Source: DAOUBP01 sp034432655 (GTDB lineage Bacteria; Chloroflexota; Anaerolineae; CG2-30-64-16). Taken from it: a stretch of 17,145 bases of DNA. Of this stretch, positions 5,689-13,153 are shown one piece after another (the first letter of the stretch is position 1; every line of letters starts with the position of its first letter). The stretch lies in assembly GCA_034432655.1 (NCBI GenBank), contig DAOUBP010000109.1, forward strand, positions 1 to 17,145, in the 5' to 3' direction. The notes beneath the pieces are model-generated. The model was not told the DNA's origin. It saw nothing but the letters and a program-made list of their open reading frames with translations, and ran no database searches. The translations under genes were made by a program, and so were the position numbers.

Positions 5689-7157
5689 CACGCCACCTCT
5701 GCATCCTCAGCCGCCTCTTGACGCCAGCGGCCGTCCGACCGAAACAGGTCAACCAGCCGCCAGACCATCAAGGCGGCCAAAGCCACCAGCACCGTCGCCA
5801 GGCCGATGTCGGTTGCCAGCATGGTCCAATTGACTAGCGGCCCTTCAGCAGCCTCGCTGACGTAGAGGCGCTTGGTCTGGAACAGAGCGACGGCTGCAAA
5901 AGCCAGATCAGATGCGAGGATCACAGTCCAACCGAACCATTGCCGGGCTCTGCCCTTCAGGCCGGCCAGGTCGGCATAACAAAGCAGGATGATGGTAGCG
6001 ATGATCCCGGACAAAATATGCCAGTGCCCGGTCAGCGCAATGCGCTCCTCCCGGGCCGGCCATTGACGGATCACCTCGTCCAGCCGAACGGCCATGAAAA
6101 TGCCGACCGCCGTCACTACGAAGTTCATATAGATCATCTGCCACAATGCGCCAAAGCGCAGCGGATCGTACAGCAGCGCAGCCAGCTTCTGGCCGAAGGT
6201 CGGCTGTTCAACACGCTGCTCGGCCAACCGCTCACGTGTGATTTTGCGCCAGCCAAACACGACCAGCAGAGCGGAGGCCAGCAGCACCGGCGCAGATCCG
6301 ACGTTGATGATTATGTGTGCGACGGGCTCGAACGGCACCACCGCCCACACGCCTGCTGCAATGATCAGAGTGCCGACGATCATCAACGGCATCGCAAACT
6401 TATGCAGCCTGCCCTGGAAGCCCAGCCAGCGGCCTATGATCAGTGTCAGCGCGATGGCGATCATCGTGAGCATGATATGCAGATGGCCGATAATGGCCAG
6501 CTGCAACGATGTCTTCACCGGCTCCCGGATCAAATCCTCGGCCAGGAACGCCTCGTGCCCCTGTCCCCAATAAGAGCCGGTGACTGCACCGAACAGCGCA
6601 GAGACCAAAGTGACAACAGTCATAGTAAAGAAGGCGACCCGCTCCAGGTCCACACCCCCTCGGGTCCTGGCTCGGGCCGGATCCCTGGTACGCACCTCCT
6701 TGCTCCAGGGCCACAGCGCCGCAGCCAGCAACATACCGGCAAAGAACACCAGCGACTGCCCGAAGAGAAACAGACCATGGAACACGAAGTTATGGCCGAA
6801 ATAGCCGAACCACAGCCCAAAAACCAGACTGACGATGTAACCAAGGGTGATGGTCGCGTTGATAGTAGCCTGCTGGTGTGCCTTCATGGGAACCAGCGCA
6901 GTGATAAGGTAGGTCTCGATAGCGACCACGGCCAGCGCAATGGTGTGATAGAGCAGGATGATGCGGCCCTCACGCTCTGCCTCTACCAGACGCATGCCAT
7001 AAAGCTGGGCCGCAAAATCGCTGATCCCCCACTCTTTCAACGGGCCGGAGAGCATCCCCCACAGCGCCGTGACCAGGGAGATGAGCGCAATCGCCACCAG
7101 GACGAGGCCCTTGGTGGAACGAAAAAGGTAGTTGAAGCGATCGGTGAGTGCCTTCAT
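5688..7157 (-). CDS. 12-helix histidine-rich membrane protein resembling heme-copper oxidase subunit I
   Basis: A 489-residue integral membrane protein with, by eye, twelve helices in three groups of four. The second helix of each group carries histidine: H71 (LLYHTIALAVVAIETYL), H225 and H227 (IIGHLHIMLTMIAIALTLI), H378 and H380 (LTGHWHILSGIIATIILL). Groups 2 and 3 align over GH-x-H-I and then G-(F/L)-(Q/K)-G-R, so an internal duplication is likely. Heme-copper oxidase subunit I also has 12 helices with ligands in helix 2 (low-spin heme), helix 6 (copper) and an H-x-H in helix 10. The helix 7 His-His copper ligands of that family are missing here (only H252 at its edge), and other histidines sit at 122, 127 and 281. 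A heme-binding role fits the heme o synthase-like gene downstream but is inference. NnrS-like or unrelated b-type cytochromes are alternatives. The ATG at 7157 follows AGGAGG (spacing about 12). Confidence 0.6.
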   Translation of the reverse strand: MKALTDRFNYLFRSTKGLVLVAIALISLVTALWGMLSGPLKEWGISDFAAQLYGMRLVEAEREGRIILLYHTIALAVVAIETYLITALVPMKAHQQATINATITLGYIVSLVFGLWFGYFGHNFVFHGLFLFGQSLVFFAGMLLAAALWPWSKEVRTRDPARARTRGGVDLERVAFFTMTVVTLVSALFGAVTGSYWGQGHEAFLAEDLIREPVKTSLQLAIIGHLHIMLTMIAIALTLIIGRWLGFQGRLHKFAMPLMIVGTLIIAAGVWAVVPFEPVAHIIINVGSAPVLLASALLVVFGWRKITRERLAEQRVEQPTFGQKLAALLYDPLRFGALWQMIYMNFVVTAVGIFMAVRLDEVIRQWPAREERIALTGHWHILSGIIATIILLCYADLAGLKGRARQWFGWTVILASDLAFAAVALFQTKRLYVSEAAEGPLVNWTMLATDIGLATVLVALAALMVWRLVDLFRSDGRWRQEAAEDAEVA

Positions 7158-7263
7158 GCGCCTGATACACCTCCTGCTGAGATCTTCCGCGTGATCTTAC
7201 GGCAATGCCGCCGTCACCAATTGATATGCTCGCTCATTCTAGCACAGAAGCCCCAAAGAGACC

Positions 7264-7292
7264 TTGACTTTTGTCACAACCGGGCATAGAAT
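7264..7292 (+). promoter_or_regulatory. Promoter of the secreted hydrolase gene
   Basis: TTGACT (7264-7269), a 17-base spacer and TAGAAT (7287-7292), giving a predicted start near 7299. GATAAT at 7295-7300 is an overlapping alternative -10. A strong AAAGGAGG (7324-7331) then precedes the ATG at 7337. The intergenic stretch 7158-7336 must also hold the promoter of the divergent 12-helix protein gene, for which I see no convincing match. Confidence 0.65.
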
Positions 7293-7336
7293 AGGATAAT
7301 TCGATGGCCAGGGGATTTGACTGAAAGGAGGTTATT

Positions 7337-8587
7337 ATGCCAAAGCCCATCCGTATTCTGACGCTGATGGTGCTGGTGTTCGCCGGTACAGTGTTCGCTG
7401 CCCCCGCCGATGCGGCGGTGCCGCGGCTGCTGCCTGTTCCCGGCCCGTGCGTCCAGGGCGTGCTGCCCAGCGGCGCATTGTCGCTCATCTGTGTCCCGGC
7501 CGCCGGTTGGAACGGTGACCTGGTAGTTTACGCCCACGGCTACGTCGCATTCAACGAACCGTTAGGATTCTACAACCTGACCCTGGGAGACGGCACCGAC
7601 ATCCCTACCCTCGTCCAGTCGCTGGGCTATGCTTTCGCCACCACCAGTTACCGCCAGAACGGTCTGGCAATCCTGGAAGGAGTGGAGGATGTCAAGGAGC
7701 TGGTGGCTGCGTTTCCTGCAGTTGCCGGCCGCAGCCCGGCCCGCACCTATATGACTGGCCCTTCTGAAGGGGGGATCATCACAGCATTGTTGGTCGAGCG
7801 CGCGCCGGAGCTCTTCAGCGGCGGCCTCTCTCTATGTGGGCCGGTGGGCGACTTCCGCAAACAAATTGACTACTGGGGGGACTTCCGGGTGCTGTTCGAC
7901 TATTTCTTCCCCACAGCCCTGCCCCCAACGGCCATCACCATCCCGGATACAGTCATTGAAAACTGGGAGAGCACCTATAAACCGGCCATTGACGCCCTGG
8001 TCACAGCTAACCCAAACGCTGCAGGGCAACTGATCCGTACTTCCGGCGCGGCCGTTGACCCGGCTGACCCGACCACCATCAATAAGACCACGTTGGGACT
8101 GCTGTGGTATAACGTCTTCGCCACCAATGACGGCAAGGCCAAACTCGGCGGTAACCCCTTCGACAACACCACGCGCATTTATCGCGGTTCGGAGAACGAC
8201 CTCGCGCTGAACCAGGGGGTGACACGCTACAGTGCAGATCCCCAGGCGCTGGTCGCCATGATCCCCTACAACACCTCAGGCCGGGTGCGCATCCCGCTGG
8301 TAACCATGCACACCACCGGCGATGAGATCATCCCGTTCTGGCACCAGGTGCTTTACCGTAAGAAACTGCTGGCCAACGGCAGCTTCGGGGTCATCCAGAT
8401 CCCGATTGCGCGTTACGGCCACTGCAATTTCACGGCTGAGGAAGTGCTGGTGGGGTTCGCGTTACTGGTGCTGCAAACCACCGGCCGAGACCTGCAATAC
8501 GTGCCTGAGCAGTACGACCTGGCGCCGGTACGCGCCCAGATTGAACGTGCACGAGCGGAATTTGCAGCGCGAAGCCTGGATCAATAA
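7337..8587 (+). CDS. Secreted alpha/beta hydrolase
   Basis: A 416-residue exported serine hydrolase; the substrate is unknown. It has a Sec signal peptide (residues 1-26, hydrophobic core ILTLMVLVFAGTVFA, cleavage expected after ADA26). The alpha/beta hydrolase elements in order are VVYAHGYV with the oxyanion-hole HGY (67-69), nucleophile S143 in GPSEGG (141-146, on the pattern G-x-S-x-G), acid D329 in HTTGDEIIP, and H362 in RYGHCNF. The order and spacing match a catalytic triad. A lid-like segment at about 180-300 separates nucleophile and acid. Four cysteines (38, 52, 167, 363) could form disulfides outside the membrane. The ATG at 7337 is fixed by AAAGGAGG. The gene is monocistronic, between its own promoter and a 13-bp hairpin. 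A peptidase or esterase is equally possible. Confidence 0.85.
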   Translation: MPKPIRILTLMVLVFAGTVFAAPADAAVPRLLPVPGPCVQGVLPSGALSLICVPAAGWNGDLVVYAHGYVAFNEPLGFYNLTLGDGTDIPTLVQSLGYAFATTSYRQNGLAILEGVEDVKELVAAFPAVAGRSPARTYMTGPSEGGIITALLVERAPELFSGGLSLCGPVGDFRKQIDYWGDFRVLFDYFFPTALPPTAITIPDTVIENWESTYKPAIDALVTANPNAAGQLIRTSGAAVDPADPTTINKTTLGLLWYNVFATNDGKAKLGGNPFDNTTRIYRGSENDLALNQGVTRYSADPQALVAMIPYNTSGRVRIPLVTMHTTGDEIIPFWHQVLYRKKLLANGSFGVIQIPIARYGHCNFTAEEVLVGFALLVLQTTGRDLQYVPEQYDLAPVRAQIERARAEFAARSLDQ

Positions 8588-8606
8588 CCCGATCGCCCTG
8601 ACATGA

Positions 8607-8649
8607 CACCGGCGTGCAGTGTGACCTCCCGCGGCCCTGCACGCCGGTG
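8607..8649 (+). terminator. 3' hairpin after the hydrolase gene, probable terminator
   Basis: A perfect 13-bp stem, CACCGGCGTGCAG (8607-8619) pairing with CTGCACGCCGGTG (8637-8649), has a 17-base loop and starts 20 bases after the stop codon. The tail (CGCGTTTCAGG) has only three T in a row, so termination may be partial or factor-assisted. The stem could serve both strands, since the lipoprotein gene ends convergently at 8756. Confidence 0.65.
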
Positions 8650-8755
8650 CGCGTTTCAGGCGATTGGACAGACCTGCCTGCAGACGATAACCGAACGGTG
8701 AGCTCGGCTGAGCGCGCTTCGCATCCTGCCCGGCATCGCTCCCCGTGGAGGCCTG

Positions 8756-9409
8756 CTACTGCTGCGTCAGCCCCAGCGTCGCCAGCCCGCCCAGGGTCAC
8801 GAACTCATCCCCGTACGCGATCACCCGCAACGTCATGTCCAGATAGACGTTGCTCCGCAGACGGCCGGTCCACGCCAGCGAGTCACCCAATTTACGATAG
8901 GGATAGCCGCTAACGCCCGCAAATTCGGCCCCGGCCTCGGTCCTGCCCTTGTAGCTGATCAGCGTGCCGGGCACCGTCTCACCTTTGCGCACGGTGTAGC
9001 TGACCGCAACCTTGTAGTCGAACGCTGGTTTATCGGGAAAGGTCGCCAGCTCGGGCCGTACCTCGGAGACGATTACCTTCACCGTGCCGACAGTCTGCAA
9101 GCGTTGCGCGTTGGCAGCCAGGATGCGCTGTGCCATCTCCACCTGCACCCCGGGCACCGGCGATCCCTTCCAGTCCAACGAATCACCCACCTTTTTGAGC
9201 GCGGGCTGGTCGTTGATCAGCACCTGAGCACCATCGTCGCTATAGCCCACATAACGGATGTTGGAACCGGGGATCGTCCCGCCCGGGGGGACCGTCTGTT
9301 CCGTGGGACCGTTGTAGGTCAGGCTGTTAATCGCAGTGCCGCTGCAGGCCGCCACGACCAATGCTGCCAACAGCGCAAACGCTACCATGTCCCAGTTGCG
9401 TCGCGTCAT
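8756..9409 (-). CDS. Lipoprotein with two tandem copies of one domain, function unknown
   Basis: A 217-residue predicted lipoprotein. A short n-region MTRRNWD and a hydrophobic core end in VVAAC with lipidated C22. The mature part consists of two related units of about 70 residues, at roughly 40-110 and 140-213. Both contain G-x-T-(I/V)-P-G, an aromatic I-x-Y-x-G strand, GA, then K-x-GDSL-x-W-x-G (KKVGDSLDWKG 72-82 and RKLGDSLAWTG 172-182), a hydrophobic stretch with M-x-x-R-(I/V), and a final T-x-GG or TVG. This shows an internal duplication. I do not recognise the family. The ATG at 9409 sits behind GGGAGG (spacing 6-7); the in-frame TTG at 9415 is inside that site. It is last in an operon, 12 bases after the PrsW gene. 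Confidence 0.75.
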   Translation of the reverse strand: MTRRNWDMVAFALLAALVVAACSGTAINSLTYNGPTEQTVPPGGTIPGSNIRYVGYSDDGAQVLINDQPALKKVGDSLDWKGSPVPGVQVEMAQRILAANAQRLQTVGTVKVIVSEVRPELATFPDKPAFDYKVAVSYTVRKGETVPGTLISYKGRTEAGAEFAGVSGYPYRKLGDSLAWTGRLRSNVYLDMTLRVIAYGDEFVTLGGLATLGLTQQ

Positions 9410-9421
9410 TGCCAACCTCCC

Positions 9422-10648
9422 TCACAAAGCTTCCATCCGTGCCAGCCAGCGCGGCAACCACGCCAGCGCCAGCACGGCCATCAGCCACAGCAGGATCAAC
9501 ATTGCGACGAACAGCACCGCCAGAGGGTTCCCGCCGAGGGACGATGCCGGCGCGCCGGACATGCCGGCCAGGGTCAATATCGCCGTGCCCACAGCAGCCG
9601 CATTCCACGCCGCATGCAGCATCAATCCCAGCGCGCCCGCGAAAAGGGCCGGCAGCCATTGTCGGCCAACAGCCAACGCCCAACCCAAGCCGACCAGGCC
9701 CCCAGCTGCGCAGTGCATCGTCGTCGCGGCCCCGCGCGAGAGCATCGCGCTGGCCCAGGCCTCCGGCGCGGCCAGGCCCATCGCGCCGTTGAAAACCCCC
9801 TCCACCAACGCGAACCCTGCGCCTGCCGCCGCGCCCAACAGGAAACCATCAACCCGACGCAGCCGCCAGCCGGTCAACGCAATCATGGGCACTGCCAGGC
9901 CCTTGATCGTCTCCTCAATCAACGGCACCAGGACCGCAGCGCCTCCCAGGATGGCTAACAGCACCCACGGTGAACGGAACAGCTGCGCGACCACATCAGG
10001 GGGCGGCGCCATGGGCTGCAGGCCGGCCGGAGGACCACTCTGAAGCCGTTCCGCCCAGATGCGCAAAGAAGCCACCAGTTCGGGCTGGATGGCGTTCAGC
10101 CAGATGGAAAGGATCACAAGGCCCACCACGGCCAGCAGGACTTCGACCACCAGGGCCAGGGCCACCGCACCCAGGCCGCCCCAGGCCAGGCTACCGCCGG
10201 CCGCACGCGCCGAAGGCGGCCTGACGTATCGCCGCGCGCCCCCCAGGGCCAGCGCCAATACCCCCAGCGCAGCCAGCACGTTGGCCGCCAGATGTGCCGC
10301 TGGCACCAGGGCACGAAATCCGGCCTGAAACGCCGCCTGCCCCGTCCCGACCACCGCGACGAACGCCAGCAACCACCACCCCCAGGCCGGCCACTGCCAT
10401 GGCCGGGACGGCCTCCCCGCCAGGCTGCGCCAGCCGCTCCAGGCCAACAGCAGGCCCAACCCGACCGGGACCGCGATCAGGCCCAGAGCCAGCGCGGCAA
10501 TCAGCACCTGAGGGTCAGCATCGCTCGCCGGGCCGACCGCCGATCGCCCCACCAGAGCCAGCAACAGCAGGCCGATGCCCAGCCCCACGCCGGCCAGGGC
10601 GGCCGTCACACCGCACACAATCGCCGCGATCAACATCAAACGTCTCAT
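9422..10648 (-). CDS. PrsW-family intramembrane metalloprotease
   Basis: A 408-residue polytopic membrane protein with the PrsW/CPBP-like protease motifs in its C-terminal half: EETIK (E245, E246, K249), GFALVEGVFN (278-287, with E283), H312 in TTMHCAAGG and H345 in MLHAAWNA. PrsW of Bacillus cleaves an anti-sigma factor; other members have unknown targets. The N-terminal ~220 residues add several helices and a Pro-rich loop (PPAGLQPMAPPP), so the protein is longer than minimal PrsW. The ATG at 10648 overlaps the helicase TGA as ATGA and has AAGGGG upstream. A longer frame reaching 11065 is only the shadow of the helicase gene. A lipoprotein gene follows 12 bases later and could be a partner or substrate-side component, which is inference. 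Confidence 0.83.
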   Translation of the reverse strand: MRRLMLIAAIVCGVTAALAGVGLGIGLLLLALVGRSAVGPASDADPQVLIAALALGLIAVPVGLGLLLAWSGWRSLAGRPSRPWQWPAWGWWLLAFVAVVGTGQAAFQAGFRALVPAAHLAANVLAALGVLALALGGARRYVRPPSARAAGGSLAWGGLGAVALALVVEVLLAVVGLVILSIWLNAIQPELVASLRIWAERLQSGPPAGLQPMAPPPDVVAQLFRSPWVLLAILGGAAVLVPLIEETIKGLAVPMIALTGWRLRRVDGFLLGAAAGAGFALVEGVFNGAMGLAAPEAWASAMLSRGAATTMHCAAGGLVGLGWALAVGRQWLPALFAGALGLMLHAAWNAAAVGTAILTLAGMSGAPASSLGGNPLAVLFVAMLILLWLMAVLALAWLPRWLARMEAL

Positions 10649-13092
10649 CCTGTTTTCCCCTTGTACCTGCCGGCCAGAAGTGTTTGCAAGATATGAACCG
10701 CCGCGGCCTTGTCCAGCGGCTGGTTGAAGTTGCCGCATTTCGGGCTTTGCACGCAGCTCGGGCAGCCGTCCGCGCACGCGCAGCCGTGGATCACGTCCAG
10801 GGTGGCGGCCCACAACTCGGGCAGCAGCTCGAACCCTTTCTCCGCAATGCCCACGCCGCCGGGAAAGCCGTCGTAAATAAAGATCTGCGCCGCGTCGGTA
10901 TCGGGATGGCGCGGGGTGCTGAGGCCGCCGATGTCCCAGCGGTCGCACATGGCAAACAGCGGCAGGATGCCGATGGCCGCGTGCTCGACCGCGTGGATGC
11001 CGCCCAGGAAATCCAGGCCGCGCCGGGCCAGCTCGGCAGGCAGCCCGGCAGGCAGGTCCCACCACAAGGCCATCGTCTCGTATTCGATCAGCGGCATGTC
11101 CAGCGGCACCTCGTCCAATAGCGCCTCACTGGCCTGGGCCAGCCGGCGGAAGCCGATCACCTGGCTGCGCACGCGCACCCGGCCCAGATAGGCGATGGCT
11201 GTGGGCAGCTCGCGATGCCGCAGGGAGCGGACGATGCGCACGTCGCTGATCTCACGCGGCTGGGTGAAGTAGTTCGCGTTGACAGGCTGGACGATAGCGT
11301 GGCGCAGTTCTGCGTTGTACTCCGTGACGAGATACGACTCGCCCTGGTGCAGGTAGATAGCCCCGGGGTGGACGCGTTGGGGCGCCGTGGTGGCGCTGAG
11401 CTCTTCGATCAGTTTGAACTGGTTGGACGCGTCCAGCACAGCGAAACGCTCCCCCTCGGCGTCGCGCAGACTCACGCCCTGCGCGGGATAGTCCCCCTGA
11501 GTATAGACCCACCGATCACCTGTAAAACGCAGAACTCCCTCGTTTTCCAACGCCACCATGGCATCCACAAAGCCGGGCCCGAACAAAGCTTCGTCGTCAA
11601 GCTCTCTCCCGCCTTGCTCATCACTCACCCGCAGCGGGAACTCATGCGCAGCACAGGGCAGGTGACGCTGCAGGATGTAGACGTTGTCCGGGTCGAGCAG
11701 CGCATGCTCGTGCGGCCGCCCCAGCAGCTCGTCGGGATGCCGCATGTAGTACTGGTCCAACGGATTGTCCAAAGCGACCAGCACAGCAAGGCTGGGCTCG
11801 ACCCCGCGGCCCGCGCGGCCGGCCTGCTGCCACAAGCTGGCGATGGTGCCCGGATAGCCCACCAACAGTGCGGCGTCCAGCCCGCCCACGTCAATGCCCA
11901 GCTCCAGCGCAGTGGTGGCGACCACCCCTGCCAGCCGGCCCTGGAACAGCTCCCGCTCGATGCGGCGCCGGTCTGCTGGCAGATAGCCGGCGCGATACGC
12001 GGCCACGCGCTCGGCCAGCTCGGGACGGGCTCGCAACAGCTGTTCCCGCGCATAGCGCAGCACCAGTTCGGCCACCACCCGCGCCCGGGTGAACGCGATG
12101 GTGCGCACCCCGTGCATCACCAGCTTCACGAACAGCTCGCTGGCCTCGTGGTTGGCGCTGCGCCGCGCGGACTTGGTCCGGTCCAGAAACGGCGGGTTCC
12201 ACAGCGCGAAGGTGCGCGGCCCGTGCGGCGAGCCGTCGTCGCTCACCACCGCGGCCGGCAGCCCGGTCAGCAGCTCAAAGTGCTCGGCCGGGTTGGCGAT
12301 GGTGGCGGAGGTAGCGATGAAGGTGGGGGATTGCGGATTGGGTGCTGCGTGGTGCGTACTGCGTATTGCATACTGCGTACTGCGTACTACGCCCGCTGAT
12401 TCATTGATTCGTTGATTCGCTGATCCACTGATTCCCTGGTACAGCGCAACCACCCGCCGCAGCCGGCGCAGCACGCACGCCACCTGCGAACCGAAGACGC
12501 CGCGATAGATGTGCGCCTCGTCAATAACGATATAGGTCAGGTGGCGGAAAAATTCGGCCCAAAGCGGATGGTTGGGCAGGATGCCGGTGTGGAGCATGTC
12601 GGGGTTGGTCAACAGCACCCGCGCCTGCTTGCGGATGCGAGCACGGGCGCTTTGCGGGGTATCACCGTCGTAAGTAGCCGCCAGGGGGTTGAGGATGCCT
12701 TCCCCGGCGCCCTTGACGAACGCATGCCACTTGCCCAGCTGGTCCTGCGCGAGCGCCTTGGTCGGGTAGAGGTAAAGCGCCCGCGCCAGGGGATCACGCG
12801 CCAACGCTTCCAGCACCGGCACGTTGAAACAGAGGGTCTTGCCGCTGGCCGTCGAGGTGGCGACGACCACATGCTGGCCCGCCAGCGCAGCGTTGATCGC
12901 CTCGGCCTGATGCGTGTAGAGCTGCTCCGCACCGGCCGCGGCCAACGCGCGCTGAACCGGCGGGCTGAGTCGTTCGCGCAGCGTGCCATAGCGCGCATGC
13001 CGCAGCGGGACCAGCTGCACGTGGACCAGCTGCCCGGCATAACCGCGCTCGCGACGGAGTGAGTCGAGAAAGCTTCCAGGATCAAAAACCAT
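10645..13092 (-). CDS. DEAD/DEAH-box helicase with DUF1998 domain (MrfA/YprA-like)
   Basis: A superfamily 2 helicase of 815 residues. Bacillus MrfA, a DUF1998 helicase, helps repair mitomycin-type DNA lesions, so a DNA-repair role is the best guess. Visible motifs are HQAEAI (61-66), Walker A TSTASGKT (79-86), PTKALAQDQ (110-118), DEAH (191-194), SAT (262-264) and the helicase C motif QQAGRAGR (422-429). The C-terminal DUF1998 region has EHA (703-705) and the cysteine cluster C771, C773, C777, C780 and C786, a probable metal site. Residues about 222-257 are encoded by micro-repeats inserted between DEAH and SAT. The ATG at 13092 lacks a Shine-Dalgarno sequence and lies only nine bases after a -10 box. 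The frame stays open to 13305 but would overlap the divergent transporter gene, so I reject the longer version. It is first in an operon with PrsW and a lipoprotein. Confidence 0.9.
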   Translation of the reverse strand: MVFDPGSFLDSLRRERGYAGQLVHVQLVPLRHARYGTLRERLSPPVQRALAAAGAEQLYTHQAEAINAALAGQHVVVATSTASGKTLCFNVPVLEALARDPLARALYLYPTKALAQDQLGKWHAFVKGAGEGILNPLAATYDGDTPQSARARIRKQARVLLTNPDMLHTGILPNHPLWAEFFRHLTYIVIDEAHIYRGVFGSQVACVLRRLRRVVALYQGISGSANQRINESAGVVRSTQYAIRSTHHAAPNPQSPTFIATSATIANPAEHFELLTGLPAAVVSDDGSPHGPRTFALWNPPFLDRTKSARRSANHEASELFVKLVMHGVRTIAFTRARVVAELVLRYAREQLLRARPELAERVAAYRAGYLPADRRRIERELFQGRLAGVVATTALELGIDVGGLDAALLVGYPGTIASLWQQAGRAGRGVEPSLAVLVALDNPLDQYYMRHPDELLGRPHEHALLDPDNVYILQRHLPCAAHEFPLRVSDEQGGRELDDEALFGPGFVDAMVALENEGVLRFTGDRWVYTQGDYPAQGVSLRDAEGERFAVLDASNQFKLIEELSATTAPQRVHPGAIYLHQGESYLVTEYNAELRHAIVQPVNANYFTQPREISDVRIVRSLRHRELPTAIAYLGRVRVRSQVIGFRRLAQASEALLDEVPLDMPLIEYETMALWWDLPAGLPAELARRGLDFLGGIHAVEHAAIGILPLFAMCDRWDIGGLSTPRHPDTDAAQIFIYDGFPGGVGIAEKGFELLPELWAATLDVIHGCACADGCPSCVQSPKCGNFNQPLDKAAAVHILQTLLAGRYKGKTG
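12326..12435 (-). repeat. Composite micro-repeat insert inside the helicase gene
   Basis: Three repeat families abut here. GGGATTG-like heptamers lie at 12327-12340. Six CTGCGTA-type heptamers lie at 12345-12386 (two exact interior pairs, with GTGCGTA and TTGCATA variants). Five CTGATTCG-type octamers lie at 12396-12435. In the sense frame they encode SANQRINESAGVVRSTQ, then YAIRSTHHAAPNPQSP, with no stop. The heptamers match those at 4465-4492 and the octamers those at 5602-5681. Confidence 0.92.
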
Positions 13093-13101
13093 TTCATCGT
13101 C

Positions 13102-13134
13102 ATTGTACCACGCGTAGCCAGGATGTGGTAGAAT
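13102..13134. promoter_or_regulatory. Nearly symmetrical divergent promoter between helicase and transporter genes
   Basis: On the minus strand TGGTACAAT (13110-13102) and on the plus strand TGGTAGAAT (13126-13134) are extended -10 elements facing apart. They differ at one base and are separated by 15 bases. The minus-strand element would start the helicase mRNA at about 13095, close to its ATG at 13092, suggesting a leaderless transcript. The plus element would start near 13141, just before GGAGGA and the ATG at 13154. No good -35 boxes are seen, so the boxes may rely on extended -10 recognition or an activator. Confidence 0.5.
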
Positions 13135-13153
13135 GGTTGCGATTGGAGGACTC

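Noticed and set aside
5940..7289. 449-codon plus-strand open frame opposite the 12-helix protein gene
   Set aside because: It is rich in Q, H, R and D with no domain pattern, while the opposite strand has a clear ribosome binding site and regular membrane helices. It is an antisense shadow of a GC-rich gene.
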